From positions 3,409,039 to 3,473,038 of the forward strand of contig NW_017804020.1 in NCBI RefSeq assembly GCF_001625305.1: DNA of 64,000 bases. The letters run 5' to 3'. The notes below the pieces were generated by a model. The model saw nothing but the letters and a program-made list of their open reading frames with translations, did no database searches and had not been told where the DNA came from. A program made the translations under genes and the position numbers. Positions 51,001-62,195 of the stretch are shown here, piece by piece; the stretch's first letter is position 1; each line of letters starts with the position of its first letter. The DNA comes from Branchiostoma belcheri. Lineage: Eukaryota > Chordata > Leptocardii > Amphioxiformes > Branchiostomatidae.

Positions 51001-54000
51001 AATTCGAGCCATGTTGCAGGAAGAAACTTGTCAATCCAACTCTATTATACATGGGCTCCCATGGGATATATTGTAACACAGTTTATCAAACAAGCTAATG
51101 GATATTCATGTTTCTTTACATAATGGAGATTATAGTATGCAATGTACTAATGATCTTCAGTATCAGTAGGCACACAGCCAAATGACTTTCTATTTCATTA
51201 GGTACATGCTATTCAATAGAGGAGAGACCAAGGTTATTTGGGGGATAATGTGCATAACACATGAACAATTTGGTTTACATTGTTTACGTCATAATGGTGC
51301 TATCAATTTCTTCAGATGAATCAGCGAGTACAGAGAATCACACAGGATACAGCTTAGTGTACAATGCACATACATTTTAGTTTTACCCTATGTACACATG
51401 TAAGTTAAGATAAGTCAAAAGGGTCTACATTGTAGATGGTTATAGATCTAGATGCCAGGGCTCAAAATTAACGGTGTCCCGATGGCTACTGACCACTAAA
51501 ATTTAGGTTGGGACAACTAACTACAAAGACACTTTGGGAAATTTTTGGGACAACAGAACAATAATAATCAATATCAGAATGTCAGCCCTTCTTTTGTTTA
51601 TCAGGCACACGTACTTGCTTTTGGCTCCGGAAAAGTCCCCCCGGAATTTCCTGTCTATTGCCTGTCTATGCAATTACATGTATAGTATGCCTGGGAGTCA
51701 GAACGTAAGCAAAATAAAGTTGACTTTAACTTCAAGTTGAAGTCATACAATACTAGTCTATTGTACAATACAAAAAACAGGTTGGGACAGTTCATTCTCA
51801 CTTCGGGACAAATGAAATTTATTTTTGGAACAGTGCTGGAACAATAGGAAGAAGCCTGCAACCCAGTTTCTTACTCAAGTCAAGTTCCGTTCCAAGGGTT
51901 CCACACATGTACAATAGGTCCCTTAGCTTAGAATTTGAACTGGTTCATAGATATAAACAGGAAGGCGAACAGTTCCACGTGTTCATGTCATGATAATAAT
52001 TCTCAGAAACTGTTGTATAAGATTGTTACAGACTACCTTTGGAGTTGATCTGGAATTAAATGGATCAAAACATATTGGAGTGTTCACGTTCACAAATAAT
52101 CCAATAATCCTATCAAAACGAATCAAACTGTTTCCATTTTTTGCATCACGAACAGGACCTAATGACGCTTTAGGGAACAAGATTTTGTCACAACACATGC
52201 AAGAAAAGACTGTAGGTCATGTATGGAGGATGGACATTAAGAAACAAAAAAATATTTGCAATCTTGAAGCCAGGTATAGGATACAACCCAAACAATCACA
52301 TTGTTACTCTAAGATACAGACTCAAAAGTTAAACTACACAAACTGGTATACATGACAGGTGTGGCATATATAACTCTACATTGCTTGGGCCACGGTAATA
52401 ATCTATTTATTATAAAATCGGCAAAAGCTATACTCAATGTCTACTCAACCGATACTTATATTATGTGCAAACAACAATTCATATCAAGAACTAAATTATT
52501 AAAAAGGAGAAAATTGCTCAACAAATAACTTGATATTACAATTATTAAGTAGAAAGGAAAATATCTGATAGAGTAATAGATTAGATTTATGATCAATTTG
52601 TAAGTCACAGTTGTCAATTACACATGATTTTATGAGGTTGGGCTTTTCTACATGAGAAAAACATGTGCACAAAAAAATTGAGAACCAACACAAACATGTA
52701 TGAAAGACATCATGTGATGTGAGACTACATATATGTTCCAGTAAATCTATTTAATCATACCGATAATGTATGAATATTTTTATGGAGCAAAGATGAGAGC
52801 CCCAATATACAAATAGGATGCTTAGGCATGTAGCTAAAAACATACCATGACCCTGTAATTGCAAAAAGGTAAAACATAAAATCAAAAAGACAGACGATAT
52901 GATGTACTTCTATCGAATGTTCAATGCTTATGATTTTGCACATTTTCAATTTAACACAACTGCATTTCCAATCTAATTTATACCAATCAATCAACTTCAC
53001 TGTTACAAGGATTGTAACTTATACAACGTGTTACAAGCTGTCAAACAGTATTACAGAATTACAAGTCTAATATCTACACTATTCTATTTATAGTGAGCAG
53101 GAACTACATACCTAAAGCAAGAGTATGATAAACATTGTACGTGAGACGATGTGTACAATGTTTAATGAGTGGAAATTTCCTTTAACAAATTCCATTAAAA
53201 ATTTTGTTTAGTCCAAAAACCGTCCACTACCACTATTCTTTCTGCTCTTATAATATATACGGTATATAATTATAAGGTTTTAAACTTGAACACCTCAATC
53301 CTTGGATGATAACTCTGGTACTTGAAGGAATGAATATCTCTTGCTCTTTTCTGAGCTGGTATTAGGCACTTACTTAGTGGTTGGTACATCAACCAGTTTA
53401 TTATATTAGTTTAGACCCCGTTCATACAAGACTTTAAAAAAATGGCTGAAACCACTCAAATGAAAAAATGTTTTTTATTTAGCCTAGTGTGAACGCAAAC
53501 CAACTGGTTTTTAGGGGTTTAATTTAAACTTTAAATCTGATTTTCAAAAACAACCTTGCGAGGTGGTTGGGTAAGTGTTTTTGAGGGGTTCTTCCACCAA
53601 AAAGCCTGGTCTGAACCCTGAGGGTTTATTCAACCGGTTTTTACGTCATAAGTATGGGTTCATGATGTCAGCCGTGTGGGTTCAAGCTTTTTTTGATCAC
53701 ATTGTTTTGAGCTCGTATCCACTGTTTTTCCGCGTTTTTTCTCCATTTTGTGATGTAATCAACATACGCAACCTGGTTGGCGGACGAGACCAAGCTACTG
53801 ATAACTATTTTTATAGAGCAGGCCAGTCGCCGAAAAAGCTGTGGGGAGGGGGCTGTGGGTGAGGACTCTACAGGAACAAAAATCTTAACCTGGAAATTTC
53901 GGTCAAGTTGGGGGAGCATAGTTTCTAGTTGAAGATAATGGATCAGTGCCACAGTAAGATAAAGAACCTGAAGAAGGCCTTGAGGACAACAATCCAAAGA

Positions 54001-57000
54001 GCGAGAGGAACAGTTATTCAAACTGCAATCATGGCTGATATATTGGATATTCACCGGACTTGCTAGAGGTTTTAGCTGGGTTTTCCCCCACTACTTATCT
54101 AGCGGTTTCAACTGGTTTTAAAAAGTCTGGTATGAATGGGGTCATGTATCGCCTGGGCATTTTTCTTTAATCTGGCAGTCATGCCAACTGTAGGTTTGTT
54201 TTCATTTCTCACAGTCACAGTGTCGCTTTTCACTAGGAAGTAGCAACCCTTTTATACTTGTTGATACAGAATGCTCATGATGACATCTGTAAAAGAGTTG
54301 GGTGTGACTGTGAGACTGTCCAGAATGAAATCTTTGTGAGGGAAACAGGTTTTACCAGCAAGTGACTCAAGTTGGATGTAATTATGTAACACAATAAGCA
54401 ACTGAGGCCTTGAATTAAAACTGCATTATGATGTTGCAATGATTGGATCGTTAGGATGACACAAAAAGCACATTTTCTTAACAAAGTAAGTTGAATCAAC
54501 AACCATACTACCAACAAAACAAGCACTCAAACTCAAATTGGAGGGAGGGTTACCACAGGTGATTCTCAGGGGGATTGCAGTTGATGTGTGTAAAATGAAA
54601 ACTGTCCTGGACACTTGCAAGTGCCGTGCATCAAACGTGTCAGGACAGATATAATTTTGTCCCATGTAAATTGGGCCTTTGGTTGGGGAGGTAAAAGGCT
54701 TCGCCTTCCAATACCATGCAAAGAGTAAATACAATGGATTTACACACAGTCACAGGCTGAAAAATGTGGGACTACATAGGGTTCTAGCCAGCCTAAAAAT
54801 TTTTTTCTGTCACCCCACTTGTCGAGCACCGAAGGCACATCGGCACGTTACATGACCAGCCAGAACTTGAGTGGGGACAGGGGCACGTGGCGCTGACGCG
54901 GGCAACCACGGCGCCTCTGTTTTACAGGCTAGCTGGGGTCGGTGCCGGGCCCTGGCAGGCGTTAGAAATTATCTAAATCTGCTACGTGGAAAATTTGCAC
55001 TAATTTCCTGTGCACATTTTCTGTAGATCTTTCAAAAAATTGAAGCTCTGCCCATATTTTTACAGTTTACATGCATGGATCGGATTTCGGTCTCACAAAT
55101 TTGAAGGATCAGGCAAAAATTTAGTCTGTTACAAGAGGCAAAATTCCGTCAAATGACAGAAAAATGGACGCTGGCTAGAACCCTGGGACTAAACAGTACA
55201 AGACCCGGTACATTTTTTACCCTCTCGAAGAGACATGTTAACAGATCAAAGATCACTTGACATTTACTGTTCTTGTTATAAAATATGTGACCTTGTTGGA
55301 CTGGTTTGTGAATATATATAAATAATCTATACATTCACTGTGTACACAGATGCTGCAGTTTTGTAAACAGCAGAGTGCTATACACATAATACAGGTACTT
55401 TATTGATTTTGATACCCGGTAATATCAGATCAATATTTGCCAAATTGGCCATGTGTATCTTGTGTTTGAAGCTCTAAGAAATGCATACTGTATCGGTATA
55501 TGCAACCTTGAATCATAATCAGAAAAGTATATACAAACTGCAACAAATGAAAACTGTGATCCACAGGTATTAGCTGAGTAAGCAGATACAACTCCTGGAA
55601 GAGCCTTCTAAAATTAAAAACTTAGTAAAAGTTTCATACCAGCGGGGATTGCGCAGATCTGGATTGATCCCGGCACGGGGTCAAACCAGGACTTATATTA
55701 TAAAGTCCTTCTAAGCAGGATTCTGTACAAAATTAGATCCGGTACCTAAGTAAGATCAATACAGCTAAGAACCTGCCATAATTGCTGCTTCGAATTCGAT
55801 AAAAGCTGTGTCCTTTCCCATGAAGACAAATGTTGGTGATGTTAGTTTGGAACATGATACATGTACATCACACAAGGAGATCACATGTATTAGATTCTCT
55901 TGAGGCAAAGATGCCGCAGAAAAGGGCTATCCCACTATTGCAACAGCTTTCAAAGTAGATGCCAGGGTACCAACATAGATCTGAAGTCTTGCACAATTCA
56001 GTCCATAAATTAATGCATATGCAGACTTCTCTTTTTCTTGTTGACATAAACTGGTCCCACCTTTATGTTTATCCTAGGTCAGAGTCAGATGGGTATACGG
56101 TATATAATATAAGAAAGTATATACCATGTACAAACGTATACACCCTACCCAGCAATTACTAATAAATCCATGAACAGCCTGTTCAGCCATTCTAAAATGG
56201 GCCCAATTCTCCCCGACACCTATACCTACTCTGATGCATTAACCCATCTACATATTTCTACACACTGACAGTAAAGACATTTGACAGAAATGGGCCATTG
56301 GCAATAATTCAAGGCATGCTGAATGGAGTGAAAAGTTCATCCTGTTTACATTACCTCATCTGTATATACACGATAATACACTACTGGAGGCCGTGACAAT
56401 GTCAGATACAGCAAAACAGCCATCTGGCTATCATTAGCTGTGGTAAGGGCTTTTAACCTATGACTTCTATACTCTGCAGATGTGTCTAGGAACCAAACTC
56501 TATTAGAGATGGAAGTCCTTTCCTTGCGAGACATACAGACTGTTGTGTACCACTGGTGACAACATGCACATGATAACTTGTATATGATATCTTGGTTTCT
56601 AAGAAAAGTTGATGTTGTAAAAAACCAATGCTGTGACTGTAAGACATATCCTATCTCAGTATCTGGATTTTCAAAATGATTTTTCTTTGTAAAATAATAA
56701 TTTGATGAATGCAACATGTATTCAATCATTACAATGTACAAGCATAAAAATAAACTAAGCATCATTGCTATAAGTACAATTGTAAGCAAATATAACAACT
56801 GACAACAAACATGTACTAGTGCAATGTGTCAGTATAATCACATTCAGAGAAGTAACAAACCCAAATAAAGTTTACCCTTTGAAAGACAACATTTTCAAGT
56901 TACAATACAACATGCACATGATAAAGTAGCTACACAACACCTTACCTGCTCAGAGTGGATGAAATTTAAATATTATCCTGGATTAAGTACTTACAGTAGT

Positions 57001-57932
57001 GTCAGTCTCCAACATTTCTATTTTCACAAGTTGCTGTATTGCTATACATGAACTTGGCTACATGAGCTTGGCTGTCAGCAAACTTGTCCATACATGTATT
57101 AGGCAGTGATACCAGTGTTGTGATTTTGACATAGGGAATCAGCTACTAGTACAACAGTGGGCATGGCTAAAGAAAAGTGAAAATTATTCAATCCAGATAC
57201 TTAGTAAATACTGTAGCCAACTCACATTCACAAGACTCAAGAATAAATAAGGGTATTCATGTGTCTGGCCAATTTATTGCTATTGATTGGCTTTATCCAT
57301 AAAATGAATATGCATCCATAAAATGAATATGCAAGTTGATCTGGCCTCCTAGACATACGTAATTTCAATTGACACTTTTAAATATTGATTTATATGTAAG
57401 GTAAATTGACCTGTACCTGAGCTAGCAGTGACGACTTTATAAAGATAAATTGTTCAATAGAAACAGTGAAGAACAACGTCCATACTGTTCAAATCAAACA
57501 AACAAGTATTCAGATTCTTTACGACTTCCTCATAATTTGAGCCTAATGTGCAAGAAATTTGCATAAAACAACAACAACTCAGACACAACATCAACAAAAC
57601 TTTCTTCAAGTATTCAAAACAAAAGCCTTACCTTTTCGCACAGATCTCTTCCGTGGAATAGTGAAGCTCTTCATGGCCTCAGAAATCCTGCCCGGGTCTT
57701 CGTGGGGTAGGGCCGGAATTTCTTCTTCTTCTTCAAACAACGTCTCGCCCTCCCCCATGCTGCCTTCGCCCTCCATGTTGTTTTCGGACTGCAGCAAATT
57801 GTCAGAATCAACGCTCGCATTTTCCTCACTGTCAAGGTTTTCTCTTTCACCCTGTCCATCCTGTTCGTTCCCTGAACTGTCACTATCCTTGCCATGTCGT
57901 TGTAAGGACAGCTTCTCGAATAAGTTAGCCAT
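24041..57932 (-). CDS. TASOR: TASOR homologue (HUSH-complex scaffold), 32 exons
   Basis: In vertebrates TASOR assembles MPP8 and periphilin into HUSH, which silences retroelements via H3K9me3. Exons from the 5' end (high to low): 57932-57632, 50034-49886, 49526-49431, 48964-48892, 48677-48586, 48310-48176, 47871-47738, 47134-47022, 46722-46593, 46100-45994, 45708-45605, 45080-45008, 44821-44744, 44229-44075, 43546-43283, 42990-41796, 41563-40822, 40479-40257, 39782-39357, 35621-35582, 34411-34375, 34145-31244, 31161-29786, 29550-29433, 29298-29056, 28870-28722, 28493-28366, 27981-27873, 27324-27113, 26659-26633, 25855-25724, 25266-24041. Sum is 11,289 nt, exactly 3,763 codons. PARP-like, SPOC and C-terminal domains are recognisable. 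Human TASOR is about 1,670 residues; the excess is in large disordered exons. Least certain points: the exon 11 donor (GTTGGT) and the 82-bp intron at 31162-31243. Confidence 0.85.
25724..29298 (-). other. TASOR: TASOR conserved C-terminal domain I/II exons
   Basis: Exons 25-31, residues about 3022-3354. Order: NWFYVYNPHGD, VDVWVVIRNSDTPDVAHIPN, VKFVGLDSIDDLRNQTY, GAIVVPDEKVL, GELQALCQFIEEQ, then KIQLENLETCRHIVMLT. The phrase patterns (VKFxGxDxxDD, VVxDExVL, NxxxRHIVxLT) match the C-terminal folded region of vertebrate TASOR, used for HUSH partner contacts. Exon 30 (27 nt) duplicates the first 27 nt of exon 31. Confidence 0.75.
28920..28995 (-). repeat. TTAA-family MITE end fragment
   Basis: TASOR intron between exons 25 and 26. 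aaaggcatcaaattcaatttta, gggcagcaaaacc and attttctggtcattctgttaatg match the first ~70 bp of the element at 34672-35018. Confidence 0.55.
29786..34145 (-). other. TASOR: TASOR giant exons 22-23, disordered core with 82-bp intron
   Basis: Exons of 2,902 and 1,376 nt encode about 1,426 residues, mostly Ala/Thr/Val/Pro/Lys-rich and probably disordered. The two frames are offset. A donor GTAAGG after ...APPTF at 31243-31238 and an acceptor ccacag ending at 31162 remove an 82-bp intron and restore the frame. The alternative is a sequencing frameshift; the consensus donor favours the intron. Confidence 0.65.
34672..35018. mobile_element. 347-bp MITE bounded by TTAA (piggyBac-type)
   Basis: Best copy of a family seen at least five times in the window (others near 6333, 12150, 13675, 28920). 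Both ends carry TTAA followed by inverted AGGCATYCAA..., with inner GATTTCAGGGCAGTAAAA paired to TTTTGTCTTGCTGCCCTGAAATTGC-like sequence. TTAA target duplication is characteristic of piggyBac transposition. No transposase ORF, so it is non-autonomous. It is in the TASOR intron between exons 20 and 21. Confidence 0.8.
35625..39353. other. TASOR intron 19, no recognised feature
   Basis: A 3.7-kb intron. Short ORFs exist on both strands (for example around 38226-38647) but none shows a domain, codon bias or exon signals I can support. The exon 19 and 20 phases join directly, so no intervening exon is required. Confidence 0.5.
40030..40245 (-). mobile_element. LINE RT C-terminal remnant abutting a TASOR splice donor
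   Basis: Minus-strand frame SKRTRNSHGFEYQSYQPRIG, then VFKNLCLPRTVVKLNSLPPS and SLKQRL, the C-terminal end of a LINE ORF2 (PRTxxxWNxLPxxV pattern, Trp lost). It lies in the intron after exon 18 and reaches within about 12 bp of that exon's donor at 40257. The same element family is at 53285-53396. Confidence 0.7.
41796..43546 (-). other. TASOR: TASOR coiled-coil exon and Pro/Ser-rich linker
   Basis: Exon 15 (43546-43283) encodes a heptad-like helix (ELQKMQAEGN...NLERQNLLLRTLQAKVEVH). Exon 16 (42990-41796) opens with RWQLELQRRQHQ, becomes Pro/Ser/Gly-rich (~250 residues), contains two tandem copies of MK(A/N)FLDTV, and ends in a Lys/Arg/Glu-rich block (PKKREKEKE...EKRKERPEK) that is a likely nuclear localisation signal. 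Confidence 0.6.
43665..43805 (+). repeat. dispersed repeat family C, copy 1
   Basis: TASOR intron. Shared blocks with about 48365-48530 and 49247-49345: gcagttgtattttctaagca, acctcacaaactgta, atttcagcaccaaggaca, ttttctgtaaggt and ggggctctt. No coding capacity. Confidence 0.65.
44744..46722 (-). other. TASOR: TASOR SPOC domain exons
   Basis: Exons 9-13, residues about 365-528. It starts with DLTEEGYELWTGQLVNKENP and continues CEIQLRSPTCTLLPIQM, ISGRIPF-type strands (VSGRIPFHKL), CEVKALLDVENK and VLPEGVQLLLFPS. SPOC is a beta-barrel peptide-binding fold present in TASOR after its PARP-like domain. Exon 13's donor lies at the start of a (GTTT)n run. Confidence 0.75.
48365..48530 (+). repeat. 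dispersed repeat family C, copy 2
   Basis: TASOR intron between exons 5 and 6. It matches copies at 43665-43805 and 49247-49345 (gcagttgtgttctctaagca, catttcagcaccaaggacag, tctacaacatt, tttgagccctgg). Confidence 0.65.
49186..49245 (-). pseudogene. decayed partial duplicate of TASOR exon 3
   Basis: gtccagacataggaaacatagctgt here corresponds to the 3' half of exon 3 (49431-49480). The similarity continues into flanking intron (gatgagcaagaaaccaaat at ~49135 and ~49362). A donor-like GTAAGA survives, but about 22 nt inside the exon are deleted and the 5' half is replaced by repeat C. The frame would be broken. Confidence 0.75.
49247..49345 (+). repeat. dispersed repeat family C, copy 3 (truncated)
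   Basis: It abuts the decayed exon-3 copy and appears to have replaced its 5' half. It shares gtgttctttagttga, catttcagcaccaaggacag, ctacaacattgatatttt and ccagggctctt with copies 1 and 2. Confidence 0.65.
50796..51012. mobile_element. MITE-like element with CAGGGCTC-type ends
   Basis: Begins agggctctaaatactgggg and ends gaaatgaaattcgagcc; gggctct / cgagcc are near-inverted. The interior repeats ggtgcacc and gtgcacc motifs. A similar terminus (cagggctcaaaatt) occurs at 51466, and others at 18551 and 49328, so the end sequence is widespread. Confidence 0.5.
53285..53396 (-). mobile_element. LINE RT C-terminal remnant, second copy
   Basis: Minus-strand frame KRARDIHSFKYQSYHPRIEV and FK matches the 40030-40245 fragment (TRNSHGFEYQSYQPRIGVFK). 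Intron 1 of TASOR. Very short and dead. Confidence 0.6.
53414..54143. mobile_element. ~730-bp DNA-transposon-like element with inverted ends
   Basis: Starts gaccccgttcatacaagact and ends agtctggtatgaatggggtc, inverted copies with few mismatches; the phrase actttaaaaa / ttttaaaaagt extends the pairing. The interior has weak ORFs without transposase motifs. Clear target-site duplication not seen. Confidence 0.65.
54778..55184. mobile_element. ~400-bp MITE, inverted ends AGGGTTCTAGCCAGC
   Basis: The left end agggttctagccagc and right end gctggctagaaccct are perfect inverted repeats, with ttttctgtca / tgacagaaaa continuing the pairing. gggacta lies on both flanks (three bases away on the left), suggesting a slightly eroded target duplication of 7-8 bp as in hAT elements. 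Confidence 0.75.
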
Positions 57933-58140
57933 TTTTGGCCAATCTTCTGCGGGCTCACCTCATATTTCTTCTCACCTGCATGCTTGCAGAAGACAGCCGT
58001 CCAATGTGGACCAATCGCCGCCCTCCTAATGAAATTCAAGTCACGCACGGAAGGAAACGTTAACCGCGCGCTGATTGGCTTAGGGGGAAAACGATCAGGG
58101 GTCACATTCTTACAGTTCAAAGGTTACCATCTGTGAAGTG
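57933..58140 (-). promoter_or_regulatory. TASOR: TASOR 5' region, possible bidirectional promoter
   Basis: The sequence just upstream of the TASOR ATG (57930-57932) is GC-richer than its surroundings. It has an inverted CCAAT box (gattggct at about 58073) and CpG-bearing stretches (aaccgcgcgctg). No TATA box. Exon-like fragments on the plus strand to the right suggest divergent transcription, which is inferred. Confidence 0.4.
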
Positions 58141-58349
58141 GCGGAAAGTTCCAAAACTTGGAGTAAATTTGTGTTTTTGAAGCCTTATTCGACGCTGTTG
58201 GACGCTGTCACGGATATCTTCTGAAAAGGTTGTTTCCGTTATCTATGAAATAGGATAGTATGGATATTTAGATAGATACACAATCGTTCAAAGGAGGTTT
58301 TTAAGTAGAAGTCGTGTAGTTGCAAGGTTTTTTTTACGAAGTCTAAAAC

Positions 58350-58350
<1 letters not shown>

Positions 58351-58380
<30 letters not shown>

Positions 58381-58381
58381 C
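58351..58381. repeat. (CAA)n microsatellite
   Basis: About ten CAA units, with no coding context. Confidence 0.9.
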
Positions 58382-61300
58382 GTTACTATATGTGAATGTG
58401 ATGTATGCATTTGACCTAGAAAGAATAGGTGGTATTTGATCATCAATAGTTTATCAATCTGATTTGAAAATAATATTTGACAGTGATTACTACTTGACAT
58501 CTGATCATCAATATTTTATTGGTCTGATTGGAAAATTGGCAGTGATTTGCTAACTTGAGTTTTGATTGAAATGAATCATTTTACAGGTGTTCATAGCTGC
58601 ACACGATGCTGAAGAGACACAACTTGATGTGTGTTACAGGTGACATGGGTAGGTGTCCCTGACAAAAATACTAATACATTTACTACCTTATCCCATTATG
58701 TTTATTACTAAAAGTAAAAGTAATGCCTGTACAAAATAGTATAGACAAACACTGTCAGTAGCATACAGTTTAATAAAAAAACTGTATTTGTGGAGTGACA
58801 ATGCAAAAGCTATAAGTAACTAATAATTAGTATCTGCATGCTGTACATATGCTTGCACATAGCATCTTGCTGTCATTGAATATTGTATATATACATTAAT
58901 ACTTCCAGGAAAAGAAACAGTAGCATTGGAGGGCAGGAAAATATGTAGCAAATGAAATGACACAAGATTATATAAGTTTATGAGAAAGATGTCCTGGATG
59001 ATAAAAATGATTAGATGTTAGGGAAAAAAAGACAGTAGTTAGCAAGGAGTACTGCCCATCAGTTATAAATGTCAAAAATAACACTAGTAAACCATCTTGT
59101 GGGCCAACAATTTCTAACCTTTTCATTGGTGTTGACCTGCCCTCCAGGCTTTGCTGCTTTTCCTAACAACCTATGAATGATGGAGTTCGTTGCCAGCAAC
59201 AGACTAATGGCCATTGAGCCACCTGGTGGTAAGAATCCTGCTTTTACCTATTCTTCTAATCCTTATATCCAATCAGGACATCTTTCCTTTACCAGAGTGA
59301 GGGATTTGATTTATTACTATATAGGATGTATAAAATGACACAGAACCAGAAATGCCCAACTAGCCAGAGGCTATTTTAATTTAAAGGGCTAGCCTTTGCA
59401 ACTGGACAACACAATATACAGTAGCAGGTGTCTCAATAAAAACATTTTTCCAAAGATGCCAACAGATCAAGTATTTTTTAAATTAGGTATTCATCAGAAG
59501 CTACTTGATAAAAAAAAGTTACTTTTAAAATGAGCACCCAGAATGCTCTGTTCCTAAAAGATATTGTAGTAAATGTAGTTACCATGATGTGACAGGCAAT
59601 GTTGTATAGGTCAAAGGTCAGAGTTTGAGTGAGTGTACTTCATGCATCTTTGAAGTGGGAGGGTATATGCACTACAGTAGTAGACATTATCACTGTACAT
59701 CTGTACAAAATATGGCAAGGGACCTGACAAACTTGGCCAGGACAGAAGAGATTCAGGAGGCTATCCGATGGATGGTGGATCTGAGGGACATAAATGGAAC
59801 CGCAAGTAGGGCAGCATCAATCTCCAAACAGATCATCCAGTGGCAAAATTGGACTTTACCACTTGAAGATCTGTCTATTTTTCATCTACTTAGAAATTAG
59901 GATAGCATTTTTGCATAAGACTGTTTGGTACCGGATCTTTACAATGTTCCTCTATGTGTTTTGTCAACACAGATCATGTTACAGGATCATGTATCATTAA
60001 ACATTTCTACTTTCATGGGACATAGAGGTCAACTATATGCAAAGCTATTTAGCTGCACCATACATGTATATCATACATTTGTACTAATATTAGATTTAAT
60101 TTGCATCTCAGACATTTGGCTGTATTGCATGTTGGTGTATTGTATTGTATTGTATTGCACATTGGTGTATTTGCTGTCAGTGTGGTATAATGCATGTGTG
60201 TGGACCACAAGTATAGATTGGAGTGCTATGGAGACAATGTTGCTGCACCAGAGTCAACATGTCAGAAATGCTGGCACTCTCCCTGCAGATGTCATGATGC
60301 TAAGCTGAGTATCAAAACTGGACATTTTTGTCATTATTTTGATGTTATATATATCTCATTTTGATATAGAGCAACAATTGTGATTTTTAGGATGATGAGG
60401 ACATATGTGCATCATCCAATCATGCAATTTTGTAACTCCAGGAGTGCAGTACACTTGCAAATATAGTCAAGCTCACCAGGGGGCATTGCTCTCAAAAGGT
60501 TGACCTACCCTGGGAGCTTGCTGTCCTTCAATCTACACAGTACCAGATAGCAGTATAGCATACATAACGTTACATATGTATGTGAATACTATGAGTACAT
60601 AGATATGCTTGCAGTATTTCTTGAAGTTTTACTGGTTGGCATCTCTATTATTGTTGTCGTCCTGAGCTTTCACTGGTATTTCATGGTTGTCTACAAGCTT
60701 GATACTGCAGGATGGACCCCTCATGTGCAATGGAAAAGTGAAACAGGTTTGAATTCTTCCTACATGTAGATATACATATATATTATCTTGGCACTTGAAG
60801 GTTTTGTTGTCAATACTACTTAGTAATTGCGATGTGCAATGATAACAATATTTTGAGTAGTAGTATGGATGCTCAATTGTCATTGTATACATGTATAGGC
60901 TTGATATTATGACTTTGTGTACAATTGTCAATACAGATCTGTTTTTAGAATGTTTGACCTTTAATAAGGTCAGGCATATACCATAATATGACCAAAGGGG
61001 GCAACATGTTTCAGAATTATGTAGCATTTGATCTTAAACTATTTTTTGTGTTGGAACCTTTTCAGTCCCAAGGTTTCTTTTTGCCATATAAGTCATGTTT
61101 CTTTACAAGTTAAACAGCATTCTATTATACTAATGATTGATTGCACTGCCCCTCTGACAAAGTGAGACATCATTGTTTTCAAGCCAGAAATGGCTTTACG
61201 ACTAGATGGACAGGATGCTGACCTTATGTTTCTGGGTATGTGTGGTTTTACATTTATTACCAGCCAGTAAACATGATAAAACTATAACATACTAGTAACC

Positions 61301-62195
61301 TGTACCATTCATGACCTTACAATAGTAAGTTACATACAATGTAATGTAACATTTAATATCTAAGGTTAGCTCCTAGTAAGTTCTAGTAAGTAAGTAAGTA
61401 ACGCAAATGAACAACAGTTATTTAGGTACATGTACTTACATGTATTAGAAATATTTTACTGACATTTATCATTTTATTTTCTACCACCAACAATCCTCTT
61501 GCTACATCTAAAAACACTAAAACCAGGGAGGTCCTTGTTAAAACACAATACTGACATCCCCTGCAATTACAATGGTATAGTCCACTCCTCAGCCAATCAG
61601 AGACCTTGTTTTGACAGCTGGCCATATTAGAGCATTTTCAAGATGGCTGCCTGACTGAGAATGTTTCATGTGGACTTGCTGGAAATCTTTTGATATATTC
61701 CCTCTGCTTCGCTGGAACATCATTTTTACAACAGGACTTCACTCTTGGGAAGATATGTGTTCAAGATTGCAGAGTGTCAACTGAACTGCAGTCAGTGGAA
61801 ACCAGGAACATAGGGAAAACAGTGGTTCTGAGTCTTCTTTGTTCTAGCAACAGAAACAATCCTTGGTACCTCTACTTCTTCCAACAGGACATCATTCAAC
61901 ATCTACAGAATTTCTGAGTGGATTGTGAGCTCACACCTTATCTGATGGACCAAGGTCACTGTCATAGCAACTTGAATTTAGCGTGAAGGTGTGGTAGTTG
62001 TTCCTGGGTTGGGCATATTGACTCAAATTTGACCTTGACCAAGTGTTACAGTGCAGTGCTACATGTTCACGAGATATTCTATTCACGGAGTTCTTCTGCG
62101 GTGTCACTGAAGACTGACACAACCCAACACTGACGTCTCGAGTACCTAAAAGATATTTCAGTTTGTCTTGACTTCATACCTTTAACCCAAACAAC
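58382..62195 (+). other. mostly unexplained region with isolated exon-like pieces
   Basis: Short open segments with splice-like borders on the plus strand: about 58589-58638 (acceptor ttttacag, MLKRHNLMCVT then gtgaca), 59177-59228 (MMEFVASNRLMAIEPPG then gtaaga), 59710-59806 (MARDLTNLARTEEIQEAIRW then gtaggg) and 61190-61235 (MALRLDGQDADLMFL then gtatgt). Their phases did not join into one frame by my reading, and I recognise no family. They could be leader exons of a divergent transcript. Nothing else seen. Confidence 0.25.

Larger units (their letters stand above)
50040..57627. other. TASOR intron 1, repeat-rich, no gene
   Basis: A 7.6-kb first intron between the acidic N-terminal exon and the PARP-like exons. 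It contains the listed MITEs at about 50796, 53414 and 54778, a LINE remnant at 53285 and a family B fragment at 54415-54500. I see no exon or RNA gene in the remainder. Confidence 0.5.

Noticed and set aside
57671..58120. 149-codon minus-strand ORF across the TASOR start
   Set aside because: It is in a different frame from the TASOR exon 1 frame, which splices in phase into the conserved domain. Treated as a shadow.
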